From assembly GCF_900091495.1 (NCBI RefSeq), contig NZ_LT607413.1, positions 6,215,001 through 6,279,000 of the forward strand: a stretch of 64,000 nucleotides of DNA, given 5' to 3'. This stretch comes from Micromonospora echinospora. Its GTDB lineage: Bacteria; Actinomycetota; Actinomycetes; Mycobacteriales; Micromonosporaceae. The notes beneath the pieces were generated by a model. It made no database searches and was not told the origin of the DNA. It saw only the letters and a list, made by a program, of their open reading frames with translations. Made by a program: the position numbers and the translations under genes. Positions 53,208-62,281 of this stretch are shown in pieces (positions within the stretch are counted from its first letter, which is position 1; every line of letters begins with the position of its first letter).

Positions 53208-53569
53208 TTGCACGCCTCAGAGCGCGTTTGGGATGTGGACGCGGCCACCCCGCTCCGGCACGTCTTCGCCGACTCCGGCTTCGCCAGCCGCCTGGTCGAC
53301 TGGGCCCTCGACACGCTGCGCACCACCCTCGAGATCGTGCGCAAACCCGCCGACCAGCGAGGGTTCGTCGTGCACCCCAGACGGTGGGTCGTCGAACGGA
53401 CCCTGGCCTGGCTCACCGCCCACCGTCGCCTCGCCCGCGACCACGAAACCCGCCCCGCCACCTCGAAGCCATGATCCGCTGGGCCGCCGTCGCCGGCATG
53501 CTCGCCCGCCTCACCCGAGGCCGAGCCGCCACCCGCCAACAACGCCGCACCCTCAACACCCCCCGCTGA
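53208..53569 (+). pseudogene. IS5-family transposase, C-terminal fragment with frameshift
   Basis: The first frame reads FADSGFASRLVDWALDTLRT, IVRKPADQRGFVVHPRRWVV and ERTLAWLTAHRRLARDHE, the last DDE domain part of IS5/IS112-type transposases (Glu in VVERTLAWL). After about 53460 the match moves to another frame (HLEAMIRWAAVAGMLARLTR). The N-terminal two thirds and both inverted repeats are missing, so it is dead. Confidence 0.8.
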
Positions 53570-53776
53570 GCCTCAACGCCTGCTGGTGGTGCCCGAGGTG
53601 AGCCGCGTCGGTGAGGGGCCGGAGCCGAACGCCATCGCGAACCCTCGGCCGCGCTCGACCAGCAGCGGCCGGGAAGTTGTTCGAGGAGGGTCCGTGAGGC
53701 GCGGAACGGGACTGTACAAATAAGCCGAACAGAGAACCGTCTCGTCTGTGCCTCCGGCCGTCATGGGGAGGGCTCC

Positions 53777-53917
53777 ATGGCTGCTGAGCCTGGACGGGGA
53801 TCGACGGCTCCCGTACCCGCACGCTCAGAGCCGCTCGGTGAGCTAGGAGTTGCCTTACGGCTGAAAGAGAGCCGAAGACAACTTCAGCTCGCTGACGAAA
53901 ACTCACGAGCCGCCTGA
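53777..53917 (+). other. Short open frame, possible HTH-protein start
   Basis: A 46-codon frame from ATG 53777 contains LGELGVALRLKESRRQLQLA, which resembles the first helices of XRE-type regulators (an LG..LR..RE-R stretch), but stops before the recognition helix. It ends directly against the convergent Nudix gene. Likely a truncated remnant. Confidence 0.25.
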
Positions 53918-54394
53918 TCAGTCGAACAGGCGTCCGAGGAGAGCACCTTGGCCGGACTGCAGGACGTGCGCGGCCTCCAGCGGTACCCAGAAGCACTCGA
54001 ACCGGGTCGGCTCCTGCTTGCCGTCGTGTTCCTCCTGGCTCGCCCACCGGTCAGGCGTAGGCCCGGTCAGTTTCAACTGGAAGATGTGACGATTCTGGAT
54101 CTCGAACCGCAGCGGGCTGATGTCGTACTCAACCTCACCCAATTTCCGGACGGCCGCGAAGCCCGTCAGCCCGGTCTCTTCACGGGCCTCGCGTAGCGCC
54201 GCGTCCTCCGGCTGTTCACCGACGCGCACGCTGCCTCCGGGCACCTGGATCCCCACCTCTTCGTAGCTGTAATCGGTGTGGCGGAAGACGAGCAACCGCC
54301 CCTCGCGCACGATGTAACAGAGGACCTTGTCAACAACGGCTTTGCCTGAATATGGGACGACCCGACCAGCGTTCGCAGCCCTCGGCAGATACAT
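53918..54394 (-). CDS. Nudix hydrolase
   Basis: About 158 residues with a complete Nudix box: GGSVRVGEQPEDAALREA continuing REETGL, fitting G-x5-E-x7-R-E-U-x-E-E-x-G-U. It hydrolyses a nucleoside diphosphate linked to another moiety; the exact substrate cannot be told. The start is uncertain: ATG 54394 (MYLPRAANAG) fits conservation, while 54415 and 54463 are possible and none has a clear ribosome site. Confidence 0.85.
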   Translation of the reverse strand: MYLPRAANAGRVVPYSGKAVVDKVLCYIVREGRLLVFRHTDYSYEEVGIQVPGGSVRVGEQPEDAALREAREETGLTGFAAVRKLGEVEYDISPLRFEIQNRHIFQLKLTGPTPDRWASQEEHDGKQEPTRFECFWVPLEAAHVLQSGQGALLGRLFD

Positions 54395-54896
54395 GGATGG
54401 GATGCTACAAGCCATAGCGTCGTGGACACCACGAGCGGCTTCGCGCCCAACTCCAGAATCCACTATCCAAATTGCCCGCTCGCGGCCTAGCAGAAGACCT
54501 CAGCTTTGGAGCAGCAACACAGAGAGTGCGCTTGATTCACGTCACCAGAAGGTAGAAGTCGATAATCTGGCGGAGACGGCAGCGGCCGTGTTCGACGCGC
54601 AGCTGGCGGCGATCGAACCCGGAATTGACGCCCGCGCGAAAGCCCTGCCCAGGTGCGAGCTGCCGCAGCGACGGTCTGCCCGTCAGCGTCCCACCGGTCA
54701 CCGGACGGCACGTCCTGGGTCCACAGCGCGGAGAAGGCAGCCCACCCGGCCGTGATCGTAGGAGCCCCGACCGACAGTTCCGGCCGTGACGCCGTCGGCC
54801 GCAAGCGGACCTCGGCAGACGTCGTCGCACTGTGGACAGGAATGTCACCGTCGCTTGTTACCTTCGCACCTCCCCAACGCGGAAAGGGTTGCCGCA
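54395..54896. other. Intergenic with possible decayed frame
   Basis: About 500 bases without a supported gene. A reverse frame around 54640-54780 reads TAGWAAFSALWTQDVPSGD then RWDADGQTVAAAARTWAG, which looks like natural protein, but its ends are lost. Family not recognised. Confidence 0.3.
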
Positions 54897-56021
54897 GTGG
54901 AACGCACCACGGCCTACACCGACTCCTGGTACCGACAGCCCGACCCGGTCGAGCGGGAGGATGGCCGCCGGCTGACGAACCAGCATTGGGTACGCGTGGC
55001 GGCGGTGTGGCTGCTGGCGACGTGGTCGCCGGAGCAGGCTGCCGGCTGGTCGTCAACGGTGGTGGCCGGGCGGACCAGGTCCCGCCGGGATCAACAGTGG
55101 CCGGAGCCGCCGCCGTTGACGGAGATCGCGGACGCCGCCGGCCTTCCGGAGGTCACCGGCGCGACGGTGTTGACCAGTCGGGTGTCGGTCGGGCCGGGAC
55201 GGTCGTACGAGCCGGTGCGCACCGACGAGGAGGTGGCGACCGAACTCGTCAGCCTGATCTCGGCCGTGGTGGGGACACCCGACCGGCGCGCGGAGGTGCT
55301 GGTGCGGTTCCTCGCCGACGAGCTCGCCGGCCCGTACGCCGATCTGCTCCGGCTGACCACCGACAGCGAGCGGCCGGACGAGCCGGGCCGGCCGGAGCCG
55401 CTGCACCTGCTGCAACGCGACTTCGACGGCAGCACCCTGCGGGTCTCGTTGCATCCGGCTCCGGAGACTCGACAGCCGCCGGTCACCGACTCCGATGGCG
55501 CCGACGCCGCCCTACGGACCCGGCTGGCCTGCATCATGACGTTGCTGAGCGACCTGCTCTGGGTCAACAACAACAGCCCGGTCACCTTCCGGTTCCGGAT
55601 CGGCCGGCTCGACCCCGGGGACGGCGCTCCGGTGGCCGCCGCAGCCCGCTGGTGGGTCGAGAACCGCGAGGACGCCGACGAACACGACGAGGAGGCGTTC
55701 CGGCCCGTACCGGCCGCCGACCTGCGTGCCGGTCTCCGCAATCTGGTACGCATGCACCTGAGCGAGCTGTTCGACGGGAGCTGGGACGGCATCGACGAGT
55801 TCCCGGAGCTTCCGGCCGACCACCTCGCGGCGTTCCTGGGCGACCACCTGATCGATCTCGTCCTGGCCCGGATGGGTGCCGACGTGCACATCGGATACGC
55901 CGGCCTGCTGCCGACGACCTGGCCACCCGACGACGAGGACTTCGAGGAGGAACCACAGACCACCGTGCTGCTGGTCGACCGGCACGAGGTCGCAGTCCTG
56001 GAGATCGACATGACCTGCTGA
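54897..56021 (+). CDS. Hypothetical protein, conserved-looking acidic
   Basis: A 374-residue soluble protein with no signal peptide or membrane segment. Composition is even and codon use matches the neighbours, so it is a real gene. It begins at GTG 54897 with GGAAAGGG eight bases upstream. The middle (RLACIMTLLSDLLWVNNNSP, FRFRIGRL) and C-terminal half (DHLAAFLGDHLIDLVLARMG) look globular; an acidic stretch (DEDFEEE) precedes the last strand pair. I recognise no family. It stands alone between remnants. Confidence 0.7.
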   Translation: MERTTAYTDSWYRQPDPVEREDGRRLTNQHWVRVAAVWLLATWSPEQAAGWSSTVVAGRTRSRRDQQWPEPPPLTEIADAAGLPEVTGATVLTSRVSVGPGRSYEPVRTDEEVATELVSLISAVVGTPDRRAEVLVRFLADELAGPYADLLRLTTDSERPDEPGRPEPLHLLQRDFDGSTLRVSLHPAPETRQPPVTDSDGADAALRTRLACIMTLLSDLLWVNNNSPVTFRFRIGRLDPGDGAPVAAAARWWVENREDADEHDEEAFRPVPAADLRAGLRNLVRMHLSELFDGSWDGIDEFPELPADHLAAFLGDHLIDLVLARMGADVHIGYAGLLPTTWPPDDEDFEEEPQTTVLLVDRHEVAVLEIDMTC

Positions 56022-56123
56022 ACCGGTCACGCGGGCGAGCCCGAGGACGGCCGGCGCGCCGAGCGGGGTGTGGTCCGGTGGCCCGGTCGGGCAGGGTGAG
56101 CTGATGGGGTTACGTTCGTTCTC

Positions 56124-56356
56124 GTGCACAGCCCGTCGGTCGGGCCGCTGACCCTGGACGTCGACCGCGCAGGCGCTCGAGGAATCGGGTGCGGTCGCCA
56201 TCGTGCCGTCACTGCTGGACGTCGCCGACGCGGGGGGACGCGGCCGGCCCGTCGACCACGTACCAGGCCGGAATCTGCACCAGTTGGTCGATCCCCGGGC
56301 GGTGGCGGACCGCATCCTGGCGAGGACCGGCTACTGGCGATCCCCGACCCGCTGAG
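56124..56356 (+). pseudogene. Small frameshifted gene, unknown family
   Basis: A GTG-started frame reads HSPSVGPLTLDVD and then loses sense; a neighbouring frame continues AQALEESGAVAIVPSLLDVA, then GRNLHQLVDPRAVADRIL, ending RTGYWRSPTR at a TGA at 56354-56356. The two fit as one protein of about 75 residues broken by a one-base change near 56165. Confidence 0.4.
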
Positions 56357-56575
56357 GCGTGACCCGATCCGACCAGCGCGATCGGGCTGGGCATCCGGCG
56401 GGCGGACGGTGTCGATCCGCCCCCGCTCGACGGCCCGTCCCCGACCGGCGCGATCGACGTCGATCGAACACGGCGCCCGAGCGGCGCGATCCGGCGTGGC
56501 GGGAACGCCACAGCCCGGCCGCGCGGCAGCCGCGACCGGAGTACGGTGTCCGGGCGCGGCTGCCGGGCGACAGCG
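56357..56575 (-). terminator. Short intergenic with hairpin terminator of the serine hydrolase gene
   Basis: GGCAGCCGCG at 56525-56534 and CGCGGCTGCC at 56555-56564 form a perfect 10-bp stem just past the stop of the leftward serine hydrolase gene. The rest of the stretch holds no gene. Confidence 0.6.
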
Positions 56576-57826
56576 TCAGCGCTGCGGAAGTGGCCTGACC
56601 AGGGTCGGTGCGCCCGGCGCCGGAACGACCGCCGGCACCCGGGCGGCGGTGGCGGTCCGCGCCGCGACGACGCTCTCACCGACCAGTGCCGTGTTCAGCA
56701 ACCTGCCGACCGCCTCGCCGATCGGGTCCGGCGTGCCGGGCAGCGCGTAGTGCGTCACGTTCTGAGCGAGGCTCACCTGCCGCCGACCGTCCGGGGTGTG
56801 CAGCGAGATGGCGCTGTGCCCGAAGACCAGGCCGTCATGCCCCCAGACGTCGCCGGTGGGCCAGGTCATCCGGTAGAGGCCGAGCCCGTAGCCGGCGGCC
56901 TCCGGTTGGGCCGGGTCGAACGGCACGGTGGTCTTCATCGCGGCCAGTTGAGCCGGGCGGAGCAGCCGACCACCGAGCAGCGCCCGGAAGAAGGTGTTCA
57001 GGTCGGCCATGGTCGAGACGAGCGCCCCGGCCGTCCAGGCCCAGGACATGTTGCTGACGCTGAAATCGCGCAGCTCGCCCTCGTACCACGGGACGTAGCC
57101 CCTGCTGTGCGGGCCGGCGATCCGGGGACGCAGGCCGGGGAAGTACGTCTGCCGCAGCCCGAGCGGCCGGAGGATCCGCCGGTGCACCTCGTCGGTGGCG
57201 GACCGGCGGGTGACCCGCTCGATGATCAGCCCGGCCAGGATGTAGTTGGTGTTCGAGTAGGAGAAGGCTGCGCCTGGTGCCCCGGTCGGCGGCTGACCGA
57301 GGCCGGCCCGGACGAGCTGGCGCGGCGTGAACGTGGTGGAGCGGTGCCGCTCGATGTCCTCGGGGGTGGCGAAGATGACGTGGTCGTAGTCGCTGATTCC
57401 GCTCGTGTGGTTGAGCAGCATCCGGACGGTCACCCCGGCGACCGCGAACTCCGGAAGGTACCGGCCGATCGGGGCGTCCAGCGCGATCCGGCGCTCACCG
57501 ACGAGTTGCAGCAGCGCGGCGGCCACGAAGGTCTTGGTGATGCTGCCGACCCGGTGCTGGAACCCGGGCAGCACCGGTCGACCGGTCGTCACGTCGGCCA
57601 CTCCGCTGGCGTCCCGCCACCGGTCCCGTCCGTCCCGCGCCTCGGCGAACACGCCGGGCATGCCGGCCTCGGTGATCGCGCGCAGGTCAGCGGTGAGCGC
57701 CGCGTCCGGCAGCGACCCGGCGGGCGGACGGCCGGCCGCGAGTGCCGGGCCGGCACCGGCCAGCAGGGGCGTCGCGAGTGCCGTACCGGTGGTGGCCAGC
57801 AGGAAACTGCGGCGTGACAGGTGCAT
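56576..57826 (-). CDS. Tat-exported serine hydrolase (beta-lactamase/D-Ala-D-Ala carboxypeptidase family)
   Basis: A 416-residue class C beta-lactamase-fold protein. The N-terminus HLSRRSFLLATTGTALATPL is a twin-arginine signal cleaved near ALA. Catalytic motifs: S-x-x-K as SITK at residues 95-98, Y-x-N in FSYSNTNYIL, and H-x-G as WGHDG replacing the Lys-Thr-Gly triad. Likely a secreted esterase or peptidase acting on cell-wall or D-amino-acid substrates rather than a resistance enzyme. GGAGG stands six bases before ATG 57826; the longer frame to 58024 is a shadow. Single gene with its own terminator. Confidence 0.9.
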   Translation of the reverse strand: MHLSRRSFLLATTGTALATPLLAGAGPALAAGRPPAGSLPDAALTADLRAITEAGMPGVFAEARDGRDRWRDASGVADVTTGRPVLPGFQHRVGSITKTFVAAALLQLVGERRIALDAPIGRYLPEFAVAGVTVRMLLNHTSGISDYDHVIFATPEDIERHRSTTFTPRQLVRAGLGQPPTGAPGAAFSYSNTNYILAGLIIERVTRRSATDEVHRRILRPLGLRQTYFPGLRPRIAGPHSRGYVPWYEGELRDFSVSNMSWAWTAGALVSTMADLNTFFRALLGGRLLRPAQLAAMKTTVPFDPAQPEAAGYGLGLYRMTWPTGDVWGHDGLVFGHSAISLHTPDGRRQVSLAQNVTHYALPGTPDPIGEAVGRLLNTALVGESVVAARTATAARVPAVVPAPGAPTLVRPLPQR

Positions 57827-58294
57827 GTCGCCTCCCGTGTGACGTAACTGCTGCTCATGGTGCCCTGGGCCACCAACCGAAAACGTCGGTCTGCGGACCC
57901 ATATCGGCCTCCCCACCGGGGATGACCCGAGCTCCGACCCAGTCGGGAGAATCCGTCCGACCAGCGACGTCATGCACCGACGCCGGTGTCCGAAACGGTG
58001 CCGGTTCGCCAAGTAGAGGATCAACTACATGGACGCCCGACGCGATAGCGGAGCATAGCTTTCGTCGTCGGTGCAGAAGCACACCCGGTAGGTGAGTTGC
58101 GGTCCCCGTCCGGCGGTGGCCGGCCGCAGCAGCCGCAGGCCGTGAGCCTTCGAGGATTGGGATCATCGCCCGGCGGAGACCGGACGCAGCGACGTAGTCG
58201 GTCCTCGCCCGATGCGGTGACGGGCACAGCCTGAGGAGCGATGACGGATATAGAATCTTGGCCTTTCGCCGCCGACGGTCGCCGATCCACAGTG
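57827..58294. other. Intergenic, no gene recognised
   Basis: Overlapping short frames only. The AT-rich part near 58015-58060 may contain promoter elements for the serine hydrolase gene, but no clear hexamers are visible. Confidence 0.4.
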
Positions 58295-58760
58295 TCAGGT
58301 GTGCAGGATTTCACGCTGCGGTTGGTGCCGGGCTCCGTGATCCCGCGACAGCACTGCGGGAAACAGTGCCGCGTTGCCCAGGAAGCTGCCGGAACTCTCG
58401 CCCGAGTCCCCGTAGTTGGCGACGACCACGCCCAGCGACATGGGTATCGGCAGGATCCGAGCCCAGCCAATGTTCGGGGCCGGTTGGCTGGTCAGCACAC
58501 ATTCGAGTCACCGGCCAGGTAGGTGCCCGGTGGGCTGCTCGCTGGCTGGACCATCGGCCCGGGAAGGCTGGGGGCGGGGCCGGCGGAGGTGACGTCCAGC
58601 CCGGGGTTGCCGTTACCGACCTGCCCGATCGGCTGGCCCCACCGACGGGCCGTCCGGCTATGTCACCGTGCTCAGCGTGAAGCGTTGACCGCCGAGTGCG
58701 AGGCAGTTGTCGTTGGCCCGCATGCCGGTGGTCGCGGTGTTGAGGACTGCCAGGATCTGC
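58295..58760 (-). pseudogene. Decayed reverse-strand gene, unknown
   Basis: Three consecutive reverse frames give natural-looking protein pieces: LAVLNTATTGMRANDNCLAL then GGQRFTLSTVT and a stop; QVGNGNPGLDVTSAGPAPSL then GTYLAGDSNVC and a stop; and NIGWARILPIPMSLGVVVAN then YGDSGESSGSFLGNAALFP. They read like parts of a secreted or phage-type structural protein cut by stops and frameshifts. No family assigned. Confidence 0.35.
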
Positions 58761-58924
58761 GGTTAGGGGGCACTGACGATGGTGGGTTACTCGGTGGCGG
58801 TGAGCGCGGGCAGGGTGGTGCGGATCGTCACCAGGTCTGCCAAACGCTGTCCGACAGGAGCCAACGCGGAACTCGGAGCCTGCCCCCCGAACGACGAGCA
58901 GGCTGCGGAGAGCCTCGGCCCTGG

Positions 58925-59647
58925 TTATTTGTCGAAGCGGATGGTCTGTAGCCCAGTGCGGCCGCTCTGTCCGGGTGGGACGAGAGCCTCGTCGACGGTG
59001 ATGACGCCGTACGGACCCGCCAGGTTGAACTGGCCGGAGTCGCCGGCCGGCAGGACCTGCCAGGTCTGTGTCTCGTCGCCGTCCTGGCAGGTTTGCAGGG
59101 CCAGCGGCGGCTGCGGCGTGGCGGCCACGCAGAAGCCGGGCCGGGCCGATGGGGTGATCACTACCCGGTTCCGGGCGGTCACTGGCGCGGGCAGTAGGAC
59201 CATCCTGGTGGAGGCGTCCTTGGCGGTGCCGGTGAAGTCGACGGTGTCGTTCGCGCCGATCTGCACCCAGTGGTCTACGCCGTCGTCGGCGATATCGATC
59301 AGCACGTCGGCCTCCAGGTCGATGCCAAGCTGCCGCAACTGGGTGACATCCGACTTCACCGTGCTGGTGCTGGTGCTGGTGCGGGACGAGGATGGGGACG
59401 GGGACGGGGACGGGGACGGGGACACCGAGGGGGCGGCGGGATTCGGCGCGGGTTCCGGCGCCCGTTTCAGGATCGCGCCAAGGCCGACCACGGCGATCAG
59501 GACGGCGGCGAAGGCTGCGCCGGCCGCCTGGTTGCGGCGGCGCTGGGCGGCGCGGCGGCGGATCTCCGCGGCGGGGGCCAGGTCGGCGAAACGCTGAAGG
59601 TGGTCGGCGTACGCGTCGAGGCCGTACTGGATGCGGTCGTCAGACAT
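58925..59647 (-). CDS. Membrane-anchored anti-sigma-like protein with lectin-like tail
   Basis: About 240 residues. A short cytoplasmic N-terminus (DAYADHLQRFADLAPAAEIR) precedes one membrane helix (AAFAAVLIAVVGLGAIL), a Ser/Pro and Ser/Thr repeat linker, and an extracellular domain ending in QTWQVLPAGDSGQFNLAG. The gene overlaps the ECF sigma gene upstream by eight bases, the usual arrangement of a regulator of that sigma factor. There is no zinc-binding anti-sigma motif, so sigma sequestration is inferred from context. The linker is encoded by a run of five GGGGAC repeats. Confidence 0.75.
   Translation of the reverse strand: MSDDRIQYGLDAYADHLQRFADLAPAAEIRRRAAQRRRNQAAGAAFAAVLIAVVGLGAILKRAPEPAPNPAAPSVSPSPSPSPSPSSSRTSTSTSTVKSDVTQLRQLGIDLEADVLIDIADDGVDHWVQIGANDTVDFTGTAKDASTRMVLLPAPVTARNRVVITPSARPGFCVAATPQPPLALQTCQDGDETQTWQVLPAGDSGQFNLAGPYGVITVDEALVPPGQSGRTGLQTIRFDK
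59394..59423. repeat. Five tandem GGGGAC hexamers inside the anti-sigma-like gene
   Basis: Five perfect copies of GGGGAC in a row, in frame, encode Ser-Pro pairs of the linker; a GGTGCT run nearby encodes Thr-Ser pairs. Copy-number slippage would lengthen or shorten the linker without changing the frame. Confidence 0.85.
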
Positions 59648-60155
59648 CACGGCGCCCCCGGCCCGTCTCGTAGGTTTCACTGTCGGTGAGGTAGGCGGCC
59701 ATGGTCCGGCGTCCCCGGGCCAGCCAGGTTGTAACGGTGCCGGCCGGGACGCCGGTCTCGTGGTGGATCTCTGCGACGCTCAGACCGGCGATGTGGTGCA
59801 GGACTATCACGCGGCGCTGGTTGGCGGAGAGCTGGCGCAGCGCCGCGACGATCGCGACGTGGTCCGGGCTCAGCGCTTCGACGTGCTGTCCGGGGGTAGT
59901 GTCGCGGCGGTGGGCGGAGAGCCGGTTGACGGCCTTGCGCCAGGCGCTCACCGCGTGGCGGTAGGCGACCTGTCGGACCCAGGCCTCGGGGTTCTCGTAC
60001 TTGCTGATTTTGTCCCATCGGTTCCAGGCCCTCAGGTACGCCTCAGCCACCGAGTCCTCGGCCTCGGCCCGGCTGCTCACCATCATGGCGACGTGCGCGA
60101 GCACGCGACGCGAGGTCGTTGCGTAGAAGGTGTCGAAGTCCTCGGCGTCGCGCAT
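59640..60155 (-). CDS. ECF RNA polymerase sigma factor
   Basis: A 171-residue sigma-70 family member with region 2 at about 10-75 (DFDTFYATTSRRVLAHVAMM, SVAEAYLRAWNRWDKI, PEAWVRQVAYRHA) and region 4 at about 105-155 (LRQLSANQRRVIVLHHIAGL, VAEIHHETGVPAGTVTTWLA). No region 3, as expected. It is likely of the SigE-type small actinobacterial ECF group and is co-transcribed with the overlapping membrane protein. The regulon is unknown. ATG at 60155. Confidence 0.9.
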   Translation of the reverse strand: MRDAEDFDTFYATTSRRVLAHVAMMVSSRAEAEDSVAEAYLRAWNRWDKISKYENPEAWVRQVAYRHAVSAWRKAVNRLSAHRRDTTPGQHVEALSPDHVAIVAALRQLSANQRRVIVLHHIAGLSVAEIHHETGVPAGTVTTWLARGRRTMAAYLTDSETYETGRGRRDV

Positions 60156-60277
60156 CTACAGGTGAGTTCCGTTCTCGGGCCGGGCAGACGGGTGGGGGAT
60201 CAGCCGGCGAACGGATGCTCTGCGGGCCCGGTGCGGCCCTTGCCGTTGGTCCGGTACTGACAGTGGGCCCCACACGA

Positions 60278-60312
60278 CCCCCCGCAGTCACCCGGAAGGG
60301 CGCTGCGGGGGG
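60278..60312 (-). terminator. Hairpin between secreted-protein gene and sigma gene
   Basis: CCCCCCGCAG at 60278-60287 pairs perfectly with CTGCGGGGGG at 60303-60312. It lies past the stop of the leftward secreted-protein gene and before the sigma gene, insulating the two. Confidence 0.7.
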
Positions 60313-60428
60313 CCGGCATGCGCCAGCTACCCGCCTAGCGTGGTCGTGACCCCGGGCGCACCAGCCCCGACGTCACCTGCCAGCGGCATTCTCAACCACG
60401 TTGTTCGCGCTGCCGCGACCACACCCTG

Positions 60429-61052
60429 TCAGTCGAGGATCGGGGCGGGGCCGTTGTCGACGATTCTGAACGTGGACACCAGCGGGGCGTCGCCCAGCTC
60501 CTCCATGATCAGGCCGGACGTCGGGAAGTACTGCAGGTACGCCGAGTCATTGCTGATCGCGTACGTCGTCTTGCCGTCCTTCTCGCCGTACGCCCTGATC
60601 GTGAACCGCTGGGCGGCGACGCGCGTGTCACACGCCGCCTTGCGCACGGTCAGCGGCGCGCTGGTGTTCGGGTTGTGGACCTTCCAGCACGACGGCTCGC
60701 CGCCGGTCGCGGAGTCCGGCGTGGCGGTCCGGATGAGGTACTTGTCCCCGCCGAGCGGCGCCAGCACGAACAGCGACTTGCCCTCCACACCGTCCACTTC
60801 GCCGAGCCGGCCGTCGTCCATCAGCGAGAGCGCACCCTCGGACGCCTGAGCGCGGACGATGGCGACCTGACGTTTACCCTTGAAGATCGGGTCGGCTACC
60901 GGCGCGGCGGCGTTGACCGGCGCCTGGACCGCCGCCGGCTTCGCGCCCGCCTGCGGCGTAGTCGTGGCGCTGGCCTGCGACACGCCAAACGCCGCGATCA
61001 TCGCGCCGGTAGACGCCACCAGCGTGGCACCGGCAATCAGCTTCCGGATCAT
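60429..61052 (-). CDS. Secreted protein, possible serine-protease-inhibitor-like fold
   Basis: A 207-residue exported protein. The signal peptide IRKLIAGATLVASTGAMIAA ends near ASA, followed by an Ala/Pro-rich spacer. The mature domain (AIVRAQASEGALSLMDD, FVLAPLGGDKYLIRTATP, CWKVHNPNTSAPLTVRKAAC, QRFTIRAYGEKDGKTTYAIS) contains two Cys that may pair and looks beta-trefoil-like. Function unknown. GAAAGGAAG precedes ATG 61052. Confidence 0.8.
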   Translation of the reverse strand: MIRKLIAGATLVASTGAMIAAFGVSQASATTTPQAGAKPAAVQAPVNAAAPVADPIFKGKRQVAIVRAQASEGALSLMDDGRLGEVDGVEGKSLFVLAPLGGDKYLIRTATPDSATGGEPSCWKVHNPNTSAPLTVRKAACDTRVAAQRFTIRAYGEKDGKTTYAISNDSAYLQYFPTSGLIMEELGDAPLVSTFRIVDNGPAPILD

Positions 61053-61199
61053 CGGATGCTTCCTTTCCGTCGGAGTGCCAGGACGGGTTGACCCGGCTCG
61101 ATCCGGCACCTAGCACCGGTTCGATACAACAGACACGTCCGTGACACGCGGCCGATTTCAGAGGTGCCGAGTTTTTTTGGCCGACACCGACGGCCGGCA

Positions 61200-61563
61200 C
61201 CACCACCGACCTGGCCGTCGCCGCGCATCGGTTCGCGCGCCGCCGACTCCTCATCCTGGCGTCCCGCCGTGGTCCGGCTCGCCGGCGCCCATGGAGGGCC
61301 CTACCCCTGCCAGATCGGACCCGCCCTGGAGTGGCTGGGCCAAGCCCCGCTTCACCCGCGATGTCGTCGCACGGCTAATCGCCGACCTGAACGCGCAGTG
61401 GCACCGTGGTGGCACCCAACTCGACTCCATACCCGGACAGCTACTCGCCAGCGGCGAAGTGCTCCTGCTTCACGACGAGGGCGTCCGGGAGGTCATCGCA
61501 CCGGACGACGACATGTTCGCCGTCGGCGCCGGCACGTGGATGTGGGAGGAGTGGCCGGATTAG
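61200..61563 (+). pseudogene. Frameshifted hypothetical gene
   Basis: One frame gives VVRLAGAHGGPYPCQIGPAL followed by EWLGQA; the next frame picks up PRFTRDVVARLIADLNAQWH, SIPGQLLASGEVLLLHDEGV and FAVGAGTWMWEEWPD before the stop at 61563. The join near 61345 implies a one-base frameshift in a protein of about 110 residues. Family not recognised. Confidence 0.5.
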
Positions 61564-61743
61564 CGCCCCCGGACCGGCGCACCTGCGCGGCCATCCACTC
61601 GGCAGCGCACCTGAGGTCACGGACGTAACAGTGGACAGATCGCCGACGCAGGTGAGGTGAGGACCAGGCAAGCTCTCTGGCCGGGCGGCACCACTCCCCC
61701 GATTCTCCCCCGGCCAGGAGAATCGTGGGCGTGCAGGGTCCTC

Positions 61744-61899
61744 GTGGCCACGATCACCACCATCCAGTGCGAGTGCTACGGCGCGAACGGCACCCAGACC
61801 GTCCCCGCCCCCAGCGGCGGCGAGATGGACGCCTGCCGGCGGTGCAGGCGGTACGAGTGGCGGCAACCCAGGATCGACGCCCTGGCCGCCCTCTCCTGA
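61744..61899 (+). CDS. Small zinc-ribbon-like protein
   Basis: A 51-residue frame from GTG 61744 contains two Cys pairs, Cys-x-Cys in IQCECYG and Cys-x2-Cys in MDACRRCRRYEW, the spacing of a small zinc ribbon. No family known to me. The upstream ribosome site is weak, and the frame may extend further 5'. Low-abundance regulatory or nucleic-acid-binding role is conceivable. Confidence 0.4.
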   Translation: MATITTIQCECYGANGTQTVPAPSGGEMDACRRCRRYEWRQPRIDALAALS

Positions 61900-62281
61900 C
61901 ACCTCGGAGGTCGGGCAACCGGCCCCCATAGCACGCCGCCCGCTTGATCAGGCGGTTATCCAAAGGATGTCCCGCTGCCCACAGGCGGCCTGGATCCGCT
62001 GGACGGACCGCCCGGTACCCGGCACGCCGACCGGGTCGGCGCGGCCCCCTCCGAGCCGCCGGCCACACCCGAAGGCGATGGGGCGGCACCGGTCGGCAGG
62101 CCACCGACGTCCGGGCCCGGACACGCAGCACCGCATCGCCGCCGAGACGTTGCAGCCTTGACGGTCCAGCGGCTCGAAGAACCCCACCCGCAACTCCGAT
62201 GACGACACGATCCCCGCAACCCCCTGAAACCCAGGGTGTTGCGGGGATCGCTAGAACCTGCGGCGGCGGGGCGCTGGGTTG
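61900..62281. other. Intergenic with a strong hairpin
   Basis: No gene seen. At 62208-62220 and 62238-62250 a perfect 13-bp repeat (CGATCCCCGCAAC and its complement) flanks a 17-base loop; it lies past the stop of the leftward secreted-protein gene and can serve as terminator in both directions. Confidence 0.65.

Noticed and set aside
56576..57826. Calling the serine hydrolase an antibiotic resistance beta-lactamase
   Set aside because: It has the HxG form of the third motif, a Tat signal and no resistance context; esterase/peptidase is more likely.
59394..59423. The hexamer run as a short CRISPR-like or regulatory repeat
   Set aside because: The copies are contiguous without spacers and in frame within a coding linker.
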